Assembly: GCA_009778595.1 (NCBI GenBank)
Contig: WRJI01000001.1
Coordinates: 32,516-96,515 of the forward strand
Origin: Peptococcaceae bacterium
GTDB taxonomy: Bacteria > Bacillota > Desulfitobacteriia > Desulfitobacteriales > Syntrophobotulaceae
Length of the DNA stretch: 64,000 bases
Reading direction: 5' to 3'
Shown one piece after another: positions 44,112 to 52,750 of the stretch (position 1 is the stretch's first letter; every line of letters starts with the position of its first letter). Below the pieces are notes generated by a model. That model was not told the origin of the DNA. It was given only the letters and a program-made list of their open reading frames with translations, and searched no databases. The translations under genes were made by a program, and so were the position numbers.

Positions 44112-44439
44112 TTTTATCCCTCCCTCCGCTGGATTGCTCCGAAATAATCCTCCATATCAAGCTCATAACAAAACCATCAAGGATCTGAAACAATTATACT
44201 GGATCAGCCCGAACACGTCAAGTTTTGTAAGGAAACAAAACTATCATGATATGTCAATACTTCTAATGCGGTCTTCGACCGCAAGTATTCAGGATTCAGG
44301 ATTCAGGATTCAGAATGTGGATTTTCTTGTTTTTTATTGATGTTGTTGCAACCTAAGCGACTAATTATTAAAAGCAGCCCTTCTCACAGCGACAATTGTA
44401 CCCTCTACAAAGCGACCGACAGGACCCTCAACAGGACCC
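44112..44439. other. 328-bp gap holding a dispersed element and short repeats
   Basis: Between HIT and rpsU. It contains element copy 4 and, near 44395-44460, three near-copies of ACAGGACCCTC running into the end of the HIT gene. No other gene seen. Confidence 0.6.
44263..44364 (-). repeat. Dispersed hairpin/heptamer element, copy 4
   Basis: Reverse orientation. Hairpin B variant GCGGTC-TTC-GACCGC; four heptamers; the hairpin A position has the alternative GTTG-TTG-CAAC followed by CTAAGCGACTAA. Same alternative hairpin as copy 6. Confidence 0.92.
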
Positions 44440-44781
44440 TCAGCAAAGCGACGACAGGACCCTCCCACCGATAACATGAGCATGAACATGATGAACAACC
44501 TGACCGCTGTCCGGGCCATTATTAACAACGACTCGATACCCTGACTCCGCCACACCGGCTTCCTTGCTCAACTGCTGAGCAACAAACGCCATATGCCCAA
44601 AAACCTCAACATTTTCCGGTGTTATATCATTCATCGAAGCAATATGCTCTTTTGGAATCACCAAAATATGTGTCGGCGCCACAGGATTAATATCATGAAA
44701 AGCCAAGACTCTCTCATCCTCATAACAAATCTTCGCCGGAATCTCCTTACGCACAATATTGCAAAAAATACATTCTGACAT
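44440..44781 (-). CDS. HIT-family protein (HinT-like nucleotide hydrolase)
   Basis: About 113 residues. CIFCNIVRKEIPAKICYEDE, FHDINPVAPTHILVIPKEHI and the catalytic HHVHAHVIGG (histidine triad). HinT enzymes hydrolyse AMP-lysine and similar phosphoramidates. The C-terminus reads GRVLSSLC instead of the usual GRxLxWPPG, and the end of the gene runs into short ACAGGACCCTC repeats, so the tail may have been replaced. Gene order mtaB-HIT-rpsU matches other Bacillota. Confidence 0.93.
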   Translation of the reverse strand: MSECIFCNIVRKEIPAKICYEDERVLAFHDINPVAPTHILVIPKEHIASMNDITPENVEVFGHMAFVAQQLSKEAGVAESGYRVVVNNGPDSGQVVHHVHAHVIGGRVLSSLC

Positions 44782-44853
44782 GACGTCCCAACCCCTTTAC
44801 AATAAGATAATCGACCAAAATATTTACTAAAATTTTTATTCTCTGATAAATCA

Positions 44854-44932
44854 CTAACGCGGGCTCTGCCCGCAAGTATCCAGTATTCAGGATTCAGGAT
44901 TCAGGATTCAGAATGTGGATTTTCTTGTTTTA
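44854..44932 (-). repeat. Dispersed hairpin/heptamer element, copy 5 (short form)
   Basis: Reverse orientation, 79 bp. Hairpin B GCGGGC-TCT-GCCCGC; five heptamers, the most of any copy here; ends after CTTGTTTT, lacking hairpin A. Sits between mtaB and the HIT gene. Confidence 0.9.
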
Positions 44933-44942
44933 ACCCCCACCT

Positions 44943-46292
44943 TCACAGACACACGTCCCACTGTTTTTGTAACACATCCTCGCAAAGAAGCACCTCGACC
45001 AACATCCCACTTTGCCAACCCGCAAGACACCTCTCTGGAGGAATAGACACATCAATATAGTTACGCGTGTGCCCTTGAGCGCCTTCCTTGCTCACATGTT
45101 CCAGCAACACCTCCATCCTCTGTCCGAAAAAACCCTTCAGATATGTGACACGACTTTTGCGCCCCGCCTCAATCAGAGCCTTCACCCGAGCCGACTTAAG
45201 GGTATCCCCAACCTGCTCCGGCATAACCGCGGCAGGCGTCCCCGGTCGCGGTGAGAACCCAAAAACATGAACATCAGCAAAAGAACAATCCTCGATCATC
45301 CTCAAAGACTCCTCAGCGTCTTCGCCGGATTCCCCCGGAAATCCTGCCATAATATCAGTTGTCACAGCCGCCTCCGGAAACAATCGACGCACCTCTGCCA
45401 GCACCTCCAGATAATCTCCACGGGAATAAGGTCTCCCCATACGAGCAAGAATCCTGTCAGACCCGCTTTGCAGCGGAATATGGAAATGAGGGCAAATAAT
45501 ATCCTTATGTGCCGCCAATACGTCCAACAGCCTCAGTCGGCCACCACCAAGCATCTCCACCGATTCAAGGGAACTCAATCTTAGCCGCCTCAATCCCGGA
45601 ACTGCCGCGATTCTCTCAATAAGTTCAGACAGAGAACACCCCAAATCACGTCCATAACATCCCAAATGAATCCCCGTCAAAACAATCTCCTTATATCCGC
45701 CCCTCACCAGACTTTCCAGTTCGCCCAGCACCCGTTCCGGATGGCGGCTCCGGGAAGGCCCGCGAACAGTTGGAACAATACAATATGAACACCTTTGATC
45801 ACAACCATCCTGGATTTTCACTGTAGCACGCACTCTTTTTTCTTGTTTCAGCTGAGGCAACTCCTCAAACACCTCACCACCCTCATCGACTCGGTCAGGC
45901 GGAAAGACCCCGGCTCCGGCGCACCCCCGTGCCAAAGCTTGTTCAACACCTACCAGCAAAGATCTGCGTCCCCGTGTCCCAACCACAACACACGCACCTA
46001 ACTTTCTCGCTTCTTCAAGCGCGATTTGGCTGAAACACCCCATGACCGCGACGACACTCTCCGGATGTTGGCGCACCGTCCGACGAATCAGGCGCCGAGA
46101 CTTACCCTCTGCCACAGCTGTCACCGCGCATGTATTGATCACCACAACCTGCGGCTGATCCTCAAGCTCCACAACAGCAAACCCGGCCTCACGAAAAAGC
46201 TCCGTCACACCTTCGAGCTCGGTTTGGTTGACTTTGCAGCCTAATGACAGAAATGCCGCTGATTTTTGAGGTCTTATTGATCTTTGTGTCAT
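44943..46292 (-). CDS. mtaB: tRNA t6A37 methylthiotransferase MtaB
   Basis: About 449 residues. Three domains: N-terminal UPF0004 (AAFLSLGCKVNQTELEG and VVINTCAVTAVAEGKSRR, holding cluster Cys), radical SAM with QDGCDQRCSYCIVPTVRG (CxxxCxxC), and C-terminal TRAM (HVSKEGAQGHTRNYIDVSI). It adds a methylthio group to t6A at position 37 of tRNA reading ANN codons. No ribosome site precedes the ATG; a promoter ends 10 bp before it, so the mRNA may be nearly leaderless. Confidence 0.94.
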   Translation of the reverse strand: MTQRSIRPQKSAAFLSLGCKVNQTELEGVTELFREAGFAVVELEDQPQVVVINTCAVTAVAEGKSRRLIRRTVRQHPESVVAVMGCFSQIALEEARKLGACVVVGTRGRRSLLVGVEQALARGCAGAGVFPPDRVDEGGEVFEELPQLKQEKRVRATVKIQDGCDQRCSYCIVPTVRGPSRSRHPERVLGELESLVRGGYKEIVLTGIHLGCYGRDLGCSLSELIERIAAVPGLRRLRLSSLESVEMLGGGRLRLLDVLAAHKDIICPHFHIPLQSGSDRILARMGRPYSRGDYLEVLAEVRRLFPEAAVTTDIMAGFPGESGEDAEESLRMIEDCSFADVHVFGFSPRPGTPAAVMPEQVGDTLKSARVKALIEAGRKSRVTYLKGFFGQRMEVLLEHVSKEGAQGHTRNYIDVSIPPERCLAGWQSGMLVEVLLCEDVLQKQWDVCL

Positions 46293-46301
46293 AAGAAATT
46301 A

Positions 46302-46331
46302 AGTATAGCATGGCTCGAACGGCGGTCGCAA
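46302..46331 (-). promoter_or_regulatory. Promoter of mtaB
   Basis: Minus-strand TTGCGA (46326-46331) and TATACT (46302-46307), 18 bp apart. The -10 lies 9 bp from the mtaB ATG, predicting a leader of only a few bases. Confidence 0.55.
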
Positions 46332-46335
46332 GGGG

Positions 46336-46353
46336 GACTTGACGGAGTACTAG
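46336..46353. repeat. End of the spoIIIA-type inverted-repeat element
   Basis: Eighteen bases identical to 33359-33376 (GACTTGACGGAGTACTAG). It supplies the stop codon (46350-46352) of the aminotransferase gene, exactly as the other copy does for spoIIIAC. Confidence 0.75.
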
Positions 46354-47459
46354 CCGGCGCACCCAATGGCTTTCACCAACCCCTTCACCGTCTCCCGCAC
46401 CAACGGGATTTGTGCGCTCTCTCCCATATGACCGATCCGGAAAACCTTCCCCTTCAGGAACCCGAAAGATCCGGCAATCATAATACCGCGATCATCCAAC
46501 AAACGTTGCCGGACAACCTCAACATCCACACCCGCCGGAGCCTCAATCACTGTCACCGTATCGCTATAATCCCGAGCCAAAAACAACTTCAACCCCGCAT
46601 CCTCCACGAAATCGCGGGCACCGCCGCCCACCATGGCGTGGCGCGCGAAAATATCCGGATCCGCCAAAATATTATCCGCGGCAACACTCAACCCTTGGAT
46701 ATCGGCAGCCGGCATGGTGTAGGGGAACCACATCCTCTCCTCATAATCCTCCCACAAAGCCAGGTTGGCGTAATAAGACGCGATCGGCGCCTTCCTGGCA
46801 TTAATCGCCCGCCACGCTTCGTTGCTGACGCTCAAAAATGTCAATCCCGGCGGCGCGGAAAAAGCCTTCTGAGACGCGCCCAGCACAATATCCACATGCC
46901 ATTTATCTGTCTCAATCACGTGCCCGGCCATGGAAGAAACGCAATCCGCCACCGTTAAAATCCCATACTCATGCAACAACGGACATAACGCCCCTAAATC
47001 ATTGAGCACGCCCGAAGGCGTATCACAATGAACCAACGTCGCGAACTTGAATCCACGGAAAAACCCTCCGCCGGCTAAATCCGTCTCCAAAAAACATCTC
47101 AACGCCTCCGGATCAAGGCCCCGCCGACGATCGCCGTGAAAAAACACAGGCTCACCACCATACATCCGAACAAAATCCGCGAACCCCTCACCGAAAATCC
47201 CATTCTCCAACACTAGGACGCGATCCCCCGGCTCGCACAAAGAAGCACACGCCGCCTCGAGCCCCAGGATCCCCTCACCGCTAAGAATTCTGATATCATT
47301 TCGGGTTCTCAGTATCCTCGCTATTTTGTTACAAGTCTCACGATAAAACCGAAAAAACTCCGGATCAAGATCCGGGTTCGTCATCTCACAGGCTCGGGCT
47401 AAACGAACATTTTCCCGCACCATTGTCGGACCGGGGGTCATAAGCGTTGTTTGATTCAA
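46350..47459 (-). CDS. Class V aminotransferase (alanine-glyoxylate/serine-pyruvate type)
   Basis: About 369 residues, fold-type I PLP enzyme. Motifs: LMTPGPTMV at the N-terminus, ILSGEGILGLEAAC, VADCVSSMAGH (PLP Asp) and the Schiff-base Lys in GASQKAFSAPPGLTFL. Relatives are alanine-glyoxylate, serine-pyruvate or phosphonoacetaldehyde-type aminotransferases; substrate not assignable. The start is TTG, 8 nt after AAGGAG. The stop codon lies in the end of an inverted-repeat element, so the native C-terminus may differ slightly. Confidence 0.9.
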   Translation of the reverse strand: MNQTTLMTPGPTMVRENVRLARACEMTNPDLDPEFFRFYRETCNKIARILRTRNDIRILSGEGILGLEAACASLCEPGDRVLVLENGIFGEGFADFVRMYGGEPVFFHGDRRRGLDPEALRCFLETDLAGGGFFRGFKFATLVHCDTPSGVLNDLGALCPLLHEYGILTVADCVSSMAGHVIETDKWHVDIVLGASQKAFSAPPGLTFLSVSNEAWRAINARKAPIASYYANLALWEDYEERMWFPYTMPAADIQGLSVAADNILADPDIFARHAMVGGGARDFVEDAGLKLFLARDYSDTVTVIEAPAGVDVEVVRQRLLDDRGIMIAGSFGFLKGKVFRIGHMGESAQIPLVRETVKGLVKAIGCAG

Positions 47460-47539
47460 CTCATTTTCTCCTTATCCCTGATTTTGTTGCAACAAACGAC
47501 TCGCTTCAGAAGCCTGCCGCTTCCGTATCCCGACTCCCT

Positions 47540-47632
47540 GTTCCTCTACTCTACGACCGATCCCCTACTACGACCATCCCCAGCTATGACTGTTCCCCGG
47601 CTACGACTGATCCCCTGCTACGACCGGCTACA
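47540..47632. repeat. Degenerate short tandem repeats next to element copy 6
   Basis: Repeated CTACGAC and GATCCCCT blocks (for example CTACGACCGATCCCCTACTA) at irregular 12-25-bp spacing, leading directly into element copy 6; part of the pattern (ACTGCTACGACTGACT) reappears on its other side near 47740. Confidence 0.6.
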
Positions 47633-47633
47633 A

Positions 47634-47735
47634 CTAATGCGGTCTTCGACCGCAAGTATCCAGTATTCAGTATTCAGGATTCAGAATGTGGATCTTCTTG
47701 TTTTTTATTGATGTTGTTGCAACCTAAGCGACTAA
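47634..47735 (-). repeat. Dispersed hairpin/heptamer element, copy 6
   Basis: Reverse orientation. Hairpin B GCGGTC-TTC-GACCGC, four heptamers (first CTGGATA read on the minus strand), alternative hairpin A GTTG-TTG-CAAC, end CTAAGCGACTAA. Upstream of the aminotransferase and downstream of the pseudo-kinase gene. Confidence 0.92.
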
Positions 47736-47742
47736 CCGACTG

Positions 47743-50700
47743 CTACGACTGACTCCGGGCAACATGCGCAGTCTCATGTCCTCTCTGCACTAAAACCGGC
47801 CCGCTATCGTTCCTCGCCACACCATTGTGTTTATGATGATACGCAGGGAATTGATATGACTCAACAGGCAATTCAAGTGTTCGACCGGAACCCTGGACCT
47901 CCCGGGCATCCCGGGCATCCCGAGCGTCTTGGGCATCCCGAGCGTCTTGGGCATCCCGGACGTCTTGGGCACCCCACGCATCCTGAGCATCCCCGGCACC
48001 CCAAGCATCCTGATCATCCCCACCGAATTGGTTATCCCAAGCTGCTTGAATAGGCTGTTGTTGATCTGGTTCATGCCTCTCGTCAAACAGATGAACCGTC
48101 TCCCCAAAAGATTCGCCGGACATCTCATTACGGGTCTCGCTGCTGTTGCCCTCACCCCATTGAAATTCCAGTCCGTTGCTGGGCATTACCCCTGTGGATA
48201 TCTTTGCCGCTTTATCGAAACCCAAGGATCCGGGAATACTCCCAAGTCCCGTTGCAGACGCAAACAAATTTGCGTCAATGGCATTATCATGGACGCCCTT
48301 GATACTTGACGCATCAAAAACATCCGGGGATTGCTCCATATCAAAGAATTTGACATCCGGATCCTCTAACATCTGCTGAATTTTTTCCGTTGACAATTCT
48401 TCATCATCCACAGTCCATTCATTATCATTGAGTACCCATTTGGGATCTTCCGGTTCAAAATAGGTGATCTCAAAATCGACATCTCCGTATCCCGGCACAT
48501 AAGGTACGATATTGGGCCCTTCATACAAAGGATAGGCCGCAGAACCCGTTTGCGTCATCATGTCATGATTGTCTTTAGACGGAAATCCCGGAGCAAAAGG
48601 AACAGCCCCCGGGACATCACCCCTGCTGTACTCCGGAGTGGTGGAAACCGCACTAAGATCCAGCGTTTGATCATAATAGCCCATTCCGCTGCCCTTTTCC
48701 GACAGATTATTGCTGTGTGAGAACAGATCCTGCACGCCATTCATTCCGGTTCCCGGCGTGGCATACATCGAATTATGAGGTGTCTCAGTCATCCCAGAGC
48801 TCGGGTCAAAATACTGCGTCTCATTCGCTTCAGAACCCTGCGTGAAATACGATACCCCATTCATACCGGAACCCGGTGAGGTATATAGCGAATCATACGG
48901 CATACTGTTCATCCCAAGGTTCGGCGACGCGAACGGCGCGACTCCCGATTCACGCCCCAAATTGTCGCCCGACCCGTCATTTCCCGAACCCCATTCGGCC
49001 CCCGATCCGGACCTCATGTCGGACCCGAACCCGGAACTCATGTCAGACCCGAACCCGGAACCCATGTCAGACCCGAACCCGGTACCCAATCCGGAACCCA
49101 TGTCAGTTCCAAACCCAGTACCTAATCCGGAACCCATGTCTGACCCGAACCCGGTACCCAACCCAGTACCCATGTCAGTCCCAAACCCGATACCCGACCC
49201 GGAGCCCATGTCTGACCCAAACCCGGTACCCGACCCGGAGCCCATGTCTGACCCGAACCCGGTACCCGACCCGGAACCCATGTCAGACCCGAACCCGGTA
49301 CCCGACCCAGTACCCATATCAGTCCCAAACCCGGTACCCGACCCGGAACCCATGTCAGACCCGAACCCGGTACCCGACCCGGATCCCATATCGGATCCAA
49401 ACCCGGCTCCCAAGCCGGAACCCAACCCTGTTCCCAATCCGGTTGTTAACCCTGCGCCCAGCCCTACATCCATTCCGGTACCCGGTACAGGCCCCAATGT
49501 TCTCCCTAGGGTCCCGGACATTAAGGCAGGCCTGGCACGTCTGCTCTCACTGCGTTTTGCGCTGCGGGATATCGCCAGCCCCTTCGCCATAGCTGTTACA
49601 TACTCAGAAACATCACTAACCTCAAAACCCCGACCCATCGCCGGCGCCATCGGCAAATTCACACTGAACACTGTCTTACCCTCTTCACTCTGGGCCGTCA
49701 TACTCCCCCTATGGAGCATGACGATCTCATGAGCAACAGACAACCCCAACCCCGTCTTACCGGGCAACAGCGGCTTCTCTTTAGATCTGTAGAAATTCTC
49801 CATAAGCGCGTCCAGCATCTCCTGCGAAACCGTCTCCCCATAACAGGTTATATCAACATTTGTTCTGTTGTCCCGCATGGCAGCTTCAATATAGATCACA
49901 CTTTTCGCGTTGCTGAAAGACATAGCCTTCCGAAGGATCCCATAAAAAGCCCGGGCGATTTTTTCAGGATCCGCGAAAACTGAACTCCCCTCCCCGGCGT
50001 TGAGAACCACATCCTTGCCCTGCTTCACAAGCAGCGGTCGGACAAGATCAATAAGCAACGCAAACAGCTGGTTTAAATCAACCAGTTTTGGCGTCAATTC
50101 CTTGTTCCCCATATTAAAGCGTGTAAGTTCGAAGAAATCATCAAGAAGTTCATCCAGCTCATATGCCTTCTCAATCGCGGCCCCGGTACACTCCGTCTTA
50201 CGCTCATAAGGCATATATGGTTCGTCATTGATCAGAGCCAAACAGTCGGTTAACGAGGCTAAAGGAACCCTCACTTCCCCTGCGAGGTTAACCACAAGAC
50301 GGTTTTTGCGCTGATAAGCCGTTCGAGCGGCCTGATCCCGACTGGTTAAAGCCTTTTCAAGCATATCCAGCTTCTTCCCTAAAGAAAACAGCTCCTTTGG
50401 CAAGGGGCCCAAGGCCGGACCAATCGCCACCCCATTCATCTCCTCGCTCACAGGCGTATCAATTCCACCCATCATCGCTTCGGCACCCAGCAACCTGTCG
50501 ATTCCGGTTCCAACTCGCCCGAGATATCGCTTAATTCGCGCAGAAAACCCTAAGTACAGAAGAAATCCCAACACCAACGCAAGCCCCGCAACGAACATCA
50601 TCATGCCCATCGAGCCGGGAGCCAGAAACGCTCCCGCCGAAGCCTGAAACCCACTCAGGTCAAACCCCAGGGAATCCCGGCTAAATGCGGCAACCGCTTC

Positions 50701-50814
50701 CGACGTGCAAAACATATAAAACGTTAGTCCCACAGCCAGTACAATACCAGTCACAGCCAGCATCTGCAAAAAAATCTTCAACCTAATGGCTCCGGCATCT
50801 TTTTTATCCAACAC
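47743..50814 (-). CDS. VanS-like degenerate histidine kinase with long Gly-rich repeat tail
   Basis: About 1023 residues. Two membrane helices (FLQMLAVTGIVLAVGLTFYMF; MMMFVAGLALVLGFLLYLGF) precede a region alignable with VanS-type kinases. The H-box reads NLAGEVRVPLASL where the family has AHELKTPL, so the phospho-His is Gly. The N-box reads GILRKAMSFSNAK, with Arg for the Mg-binding Asn, while the G2 box GKTGLGLSVAHEIVMLH is intact. A domain of about 170 residues of 12-residue Gly/Ser/Met repeats (GSGSGTGFGSDM) follows, then an acidic tail with DAQDARDA repeats. Start GTG 50814 follows GGGGGAG. It lies 16 bp downstream of rodA, so a role in wall elongation control is inferred. Catalysis is doubtful. 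Confidence 0.8.
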   Translation of the reverse strand: MLDKKDAGAIRLKIFLQMLAVTGIVLAVGLTFYMFCTSEAVAAFSRDSLGFDLSGFQASAGAFLAPGSMGMMMFVAGLALVLGFLLYLGFSARIKRYLGRVGTGIDRLLGAEAMMGGIDTPVSEEMNGVAIGPALGPLPKELFSLGKKLDMLEKALTSRDQAARTAYQRKNRLVVNLAGEVRVPLASLTDCLALINDEPYMPYERKTECTGAAIEKAYELDELLDDFFELTRFNMGNKELTPKLVDLNQLFALLIDLVRPLLVKQGKDVVLNAGEGSSVFADPEKIARAFYGILRKAMSFSNAKSVIYIEAAMRDNRTNVDITCYGETVSQEMLDALMENFYRSKEKPLLPGKTGLGLSVAHEIVMLHRGSMTAQSEEGKTVFSVNLPMAPAMGRGFEVSDVSEYVTAMAKGLAISRSAKRSESRRARPALMSGTLGRTLGPVPGTGMDVGLGAGLTTGLGTGLGSGLGAGFGSDMGSGSGTGFGSDMGSGSGTGFGTDMGTGSGTGFGSDMGSGSGTGFGSDMGSGSGTGFGSDMGSGSGIGFGTDMGTGLGTGFGSDMGSGLGTGFGTDMGSGLGTGFGSDMGSGFGSDMSSGFGSDMRSGSGAEWGSGNDGSGDNLGRESGVAPFASPNLGMNSMPYDSLYTSPGSGMNGVSYFTQGSEANETQYFDPSSGMTETPHNSMYATPGTGMNGVQDLFSHSNNLSEKGSGMGYYDQTLDLSAVSTTPEYSRGDVPGAVPFAPGFPSKDNHDMMTQTGSAAYPLYEGPNIVPYVPGYGDVDFEITYFEPEDPKWVLNDNEWTVDDEELSTEKIQQMLEDPDVKFFDMEQSPDVFDASSIKGVHDNAIDANLFASATGLGSIPGSLGFDKAAKISTGVMPSNGLEFQWGEGNSSETRNEMSGESFGETVHLFDERHEPDQQQPIQAAWDNQFGGDDQDAWGAGDAQDAWGAQDVRDAQDARDAQDARDARDAREVQGSGRTLELPVESYQFPAYHHKHNGVARNDSGPVLVQRGHETAHVARSQS
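49010..49405 (-). repeat. 36-bp in-frame minisatellite in the pseudo-kinase gene
   Basis: About eleven copies of a 36-bp unit (ACCCGGAACCCATGTCAGAC and GCGAACCCGGTACCCG parts, plus strand), coding GSGSGTGFGSDM with conservative changes. Internal blocks of two units repeat as higher-order pairs. Confidence 0.88.
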
Positions 50815-50830
50815 GTTCACTCCCCCATCC

Positions 50831-52006
50831 CTAAAACATAGCCCGTTCTCTGCGTGCGTAAACGCCAAACACCAATCCCGCTCCGACGAGGTTCGCCCAC
50901 ATCGAGCTCCCTCCCGACGTCAGAAAAGGCAACGGCATCCCCGTCACAGGCATACTCCCCGAAGCCATCCCGACATTAACAACAACCTGAAAAGCCCACA
51001 TCGATACCAATCCGGCGACAATGAGAGTTCCCATAAAATCTCGCGATTTTGTCGCCACCGAAACACAACGTAACAAGAATCCACAAAACAGAATCAGCAG
51101 AACCGTCGTGCCCAGAAACCCAAACTCCTCTCCCACAACAGAAAACACAAAATCTGTATGATTATCGGGAACAAACCCTCGCTGGCTCTGGGTTCCCATT
51201 TGGTATCCCTTGCCCCAGAGTCCCCCCGATCCGATAGCCCAAAGTGACTGCATAACCTGATACCCGTCCCCGACCACACTGTTCTCTTGATTCAGAAAAA
51301 CAAGAATTCGACTGATCTGGTAATCGTGGAGAGGCAACGGAATTCCTGCCAATGGTCTGAGCAACCCCGGTAAAAGATCCGGTGGTGTCACACTCAAGAA
51401 AACAATTGCTGCCCCCACCGCCGCCACCCCGACGAATACCGAAGCGAACTTCAGTGGGTGAGCTCCCGCCGCGAACATCATCCCGGCGAAAATCGCCAGA
51501 AAAACCAATGACGTCCCCAGATCCGGCTGAGCAAACACCAACGCCATAGGCGCTAGGACAAAAAGAAACGGCACAATGAAATCCCGATAACGATTCAATC
51601 CCTTGGGACACCGCGAAAGCCAACAAGCCAGCGACACCACCACGACAATTTTGGCAAACTCCGAAGGCTGAAAAGCTACATCCCCAAAGATCCCCAGCCA
51701 CCGCTGGGATCCGCGGGCAGAAACCCCCAACACCAGAACACCTAGAAGCATCACCATGTTCAAAACGTAGAAAACCCAATAGGCGTACCGGGCGTACTTA
51801 TAGTCTACGCACGCTACCGCCAAAGCCAAGACGAGCCCCGAAACCATCCAAATCGCGTTCGTTTTAACAAAGTGATAAGGATCGTCGGGCAAAAGAGAAT
51901 ACGCCGCTGTGCTCAAAACAAACAGACTCCCTGCCAGAATCAGCAGAAGAAGGACCAACAGAGGGACATCGACGTAAGGAACCCATTTTCGCCAGACCTT
52001 CGACAT
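50831..52006 (-). CDS. rodA: RodA, SEDS peptidoglycan glycosyltransferase
   Basis: About 391 residues with ten membrane helices. RodA-type signatures: GKGYQMGTQSQRGFVPDNHTDFVFSVVGEEFGFLG and FLNQENSVVGDGYQVMQSLWAIGSGGLWG; conserved QPDLGTSLVFLAIF. It polymerises lipid II with a class B PBP in cell elongation. Start follows GAGGGTGTTTC. No mreBCD or PBP2 gene is adjacent; the degenerate VanS-like kinase is 16 bp downstream. Confidence 0.94.
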   Translation of the reverse strand: MSKVWRKWVPYVDVPLLVLLLLILAGSLFVLSTAAYSLLPDDPYHFVKTNAIWMVSGLVLALAVACVDYKYARYAYWVFYVLNMVMLLGVLVLGVSARGSQRWLGIFGDVAFQPSEFAKIVVVVSLACWLSRCPKGLNRYRDFIVPFLFVLAPMALVFAQPDLGTSLVFLAIFAGMMFAAGAHPLKFASVFVGVAAVGAAIVFLSVTPPDLLPGLLRPLAGIPLPLHDYQISRILVFLNQENSVVGDGYQVMQSLWAIGSGGLWGKGYQMGTQSQRGFVPDNHTDFVFSVVGEEFGFLGTTVLLILFCGFLLRCVSVATKSRDFMGTLIVAGLVSMWAFQVVVNVGMASGSMPVTGMPLPFLTSGGSSMWANLVGAGLVFGVYARRERAMF

Positions 52007-52108
52007 GAAACACCCTCAGAACAATTAAAGTCTATCAATCTGATGATAGCGTCGACGGTGTGTCATCAAACACCATCATACCATAGACATTCCCGAAGGT
52101 TCAACTCT

Positions 52109-52513
52109 TTAGTCAATACTGCCGCTCTCGATCTGGCCTTCAAGGAACTCCCGCCCAATAATGCCTTTGGAATTGCGTTGGGACTCAACCACTTCCGACA
52201 AAAGATTCCGCACTTTCTTAGGATTCTTAATCCGTTTGATAACAAAGTCGCCCATACTCTTGTCCGCCGAATTCACCTTGATCGACCCAAGGCCGAATAC
52301 TTTCTCCCGGAAAGATCGTGACAACGAAATATCCAAAATGCGGTAAAGCCGGACCTCATCCTCATCAGTGTTCCAAAACCCCGTACGTTGATAGAACTTT
52401 TCCTCCGTCAACGTATATTTGGTAAAAGACCAAGGCAACCCAAAAATTGTCCGCTTCCGGTCTTGCCAAATCGGCACCACCTTTTCCTGCTTTTGCAGTT
52501 TTGGTTTTGCCAC
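52109..52513 (-). CDS. Bacterial PH-domain (YdbS/DUF304-like) protein
   Basis: About 134 residues. A bacterial PH-like fold is suggested by WQDRKRTIFGLPWSFTKYTL, FYQRTGFWNTDEDEVRLYRILDISLSRS and the FGLGSIKVNSADKSMGDFVIKRIKNPKKV pattern. Function unknown; relatives are membrane-associated or cytosolic scaffolds. Start is GTG 52513, 7 nt after AAAGGAGGTG; an ATG 21 bp upstream would overlap that ribosome site. Divergent from degV. Confidence 0.85.
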   Translation of the reverse strand: MAKPKLQKQEKVVPIWQDRKRTIFGLPWSFTKYTLTEEKFYQRTGFWNTDEDEVRLYRILDISLSRSFREKVFGLGSIKVNSADKSMGDFVIKRIKNPKKVRNLLSEVVESQRNSKGIIGREFLEGQIESGSID

Positions 52514-52645
52514 AGACTCACACCTCCTTTTCATCCTTCCTTTTCATCCATTTCATACCCTTCCTTTTATAATATCCGAGGATCCCCGACAATTCAAGTT
52601 TTTATGGTATGTTCGGCGAGGGTATGTTCAGCGATCATAGGATTC

Positions 52646-52671
52646 CCTAGGAATTCCTAGGATTTCCTAGG
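52646..52671. promoter_or_regulatory. CCTAGG ladder with a 16-bp perfect palindrome
   Basis: Three CCTAGG hexamers at 52646, 52656 and 52666, exactly 10 bp apart; the first two with AATT between form a 16-bp palindrome. It lies about 40 bp upstream of the degV promoter, in a divergent region, so a helical-phase operator is plausible. Confidence 0.45.
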
Positions 52672-52686
52672 GCCTCCCGGTCGAAC

Positions 52687-52715
52687 TTGTGGTATTCGAT
52701 ACAATCTATTATAAT
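52687..52715 (+). promoter_or_regulatory. Sigma-A-type promoter of degV
   Basis: TTGTGG (52687-52692) and TATAAT (52710-52715), 17 bp apart; the ribosome site GGGAGG and ATG follow at 52739-52751. Confidence 0.75.
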
Positions 52716-52750
52716 ATTAGAAACAAACTGATCCGATCGGGAGGTTTATT

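Noticed and set aside
48842..49732. Long plus-strand open frame rich in Pro/Asn/Met
   Set aside because: It is the antisense of the 36-bp repeat region of the pseudo-kinase; repeats without stops stay open in several frames, and it has no ribosome site.
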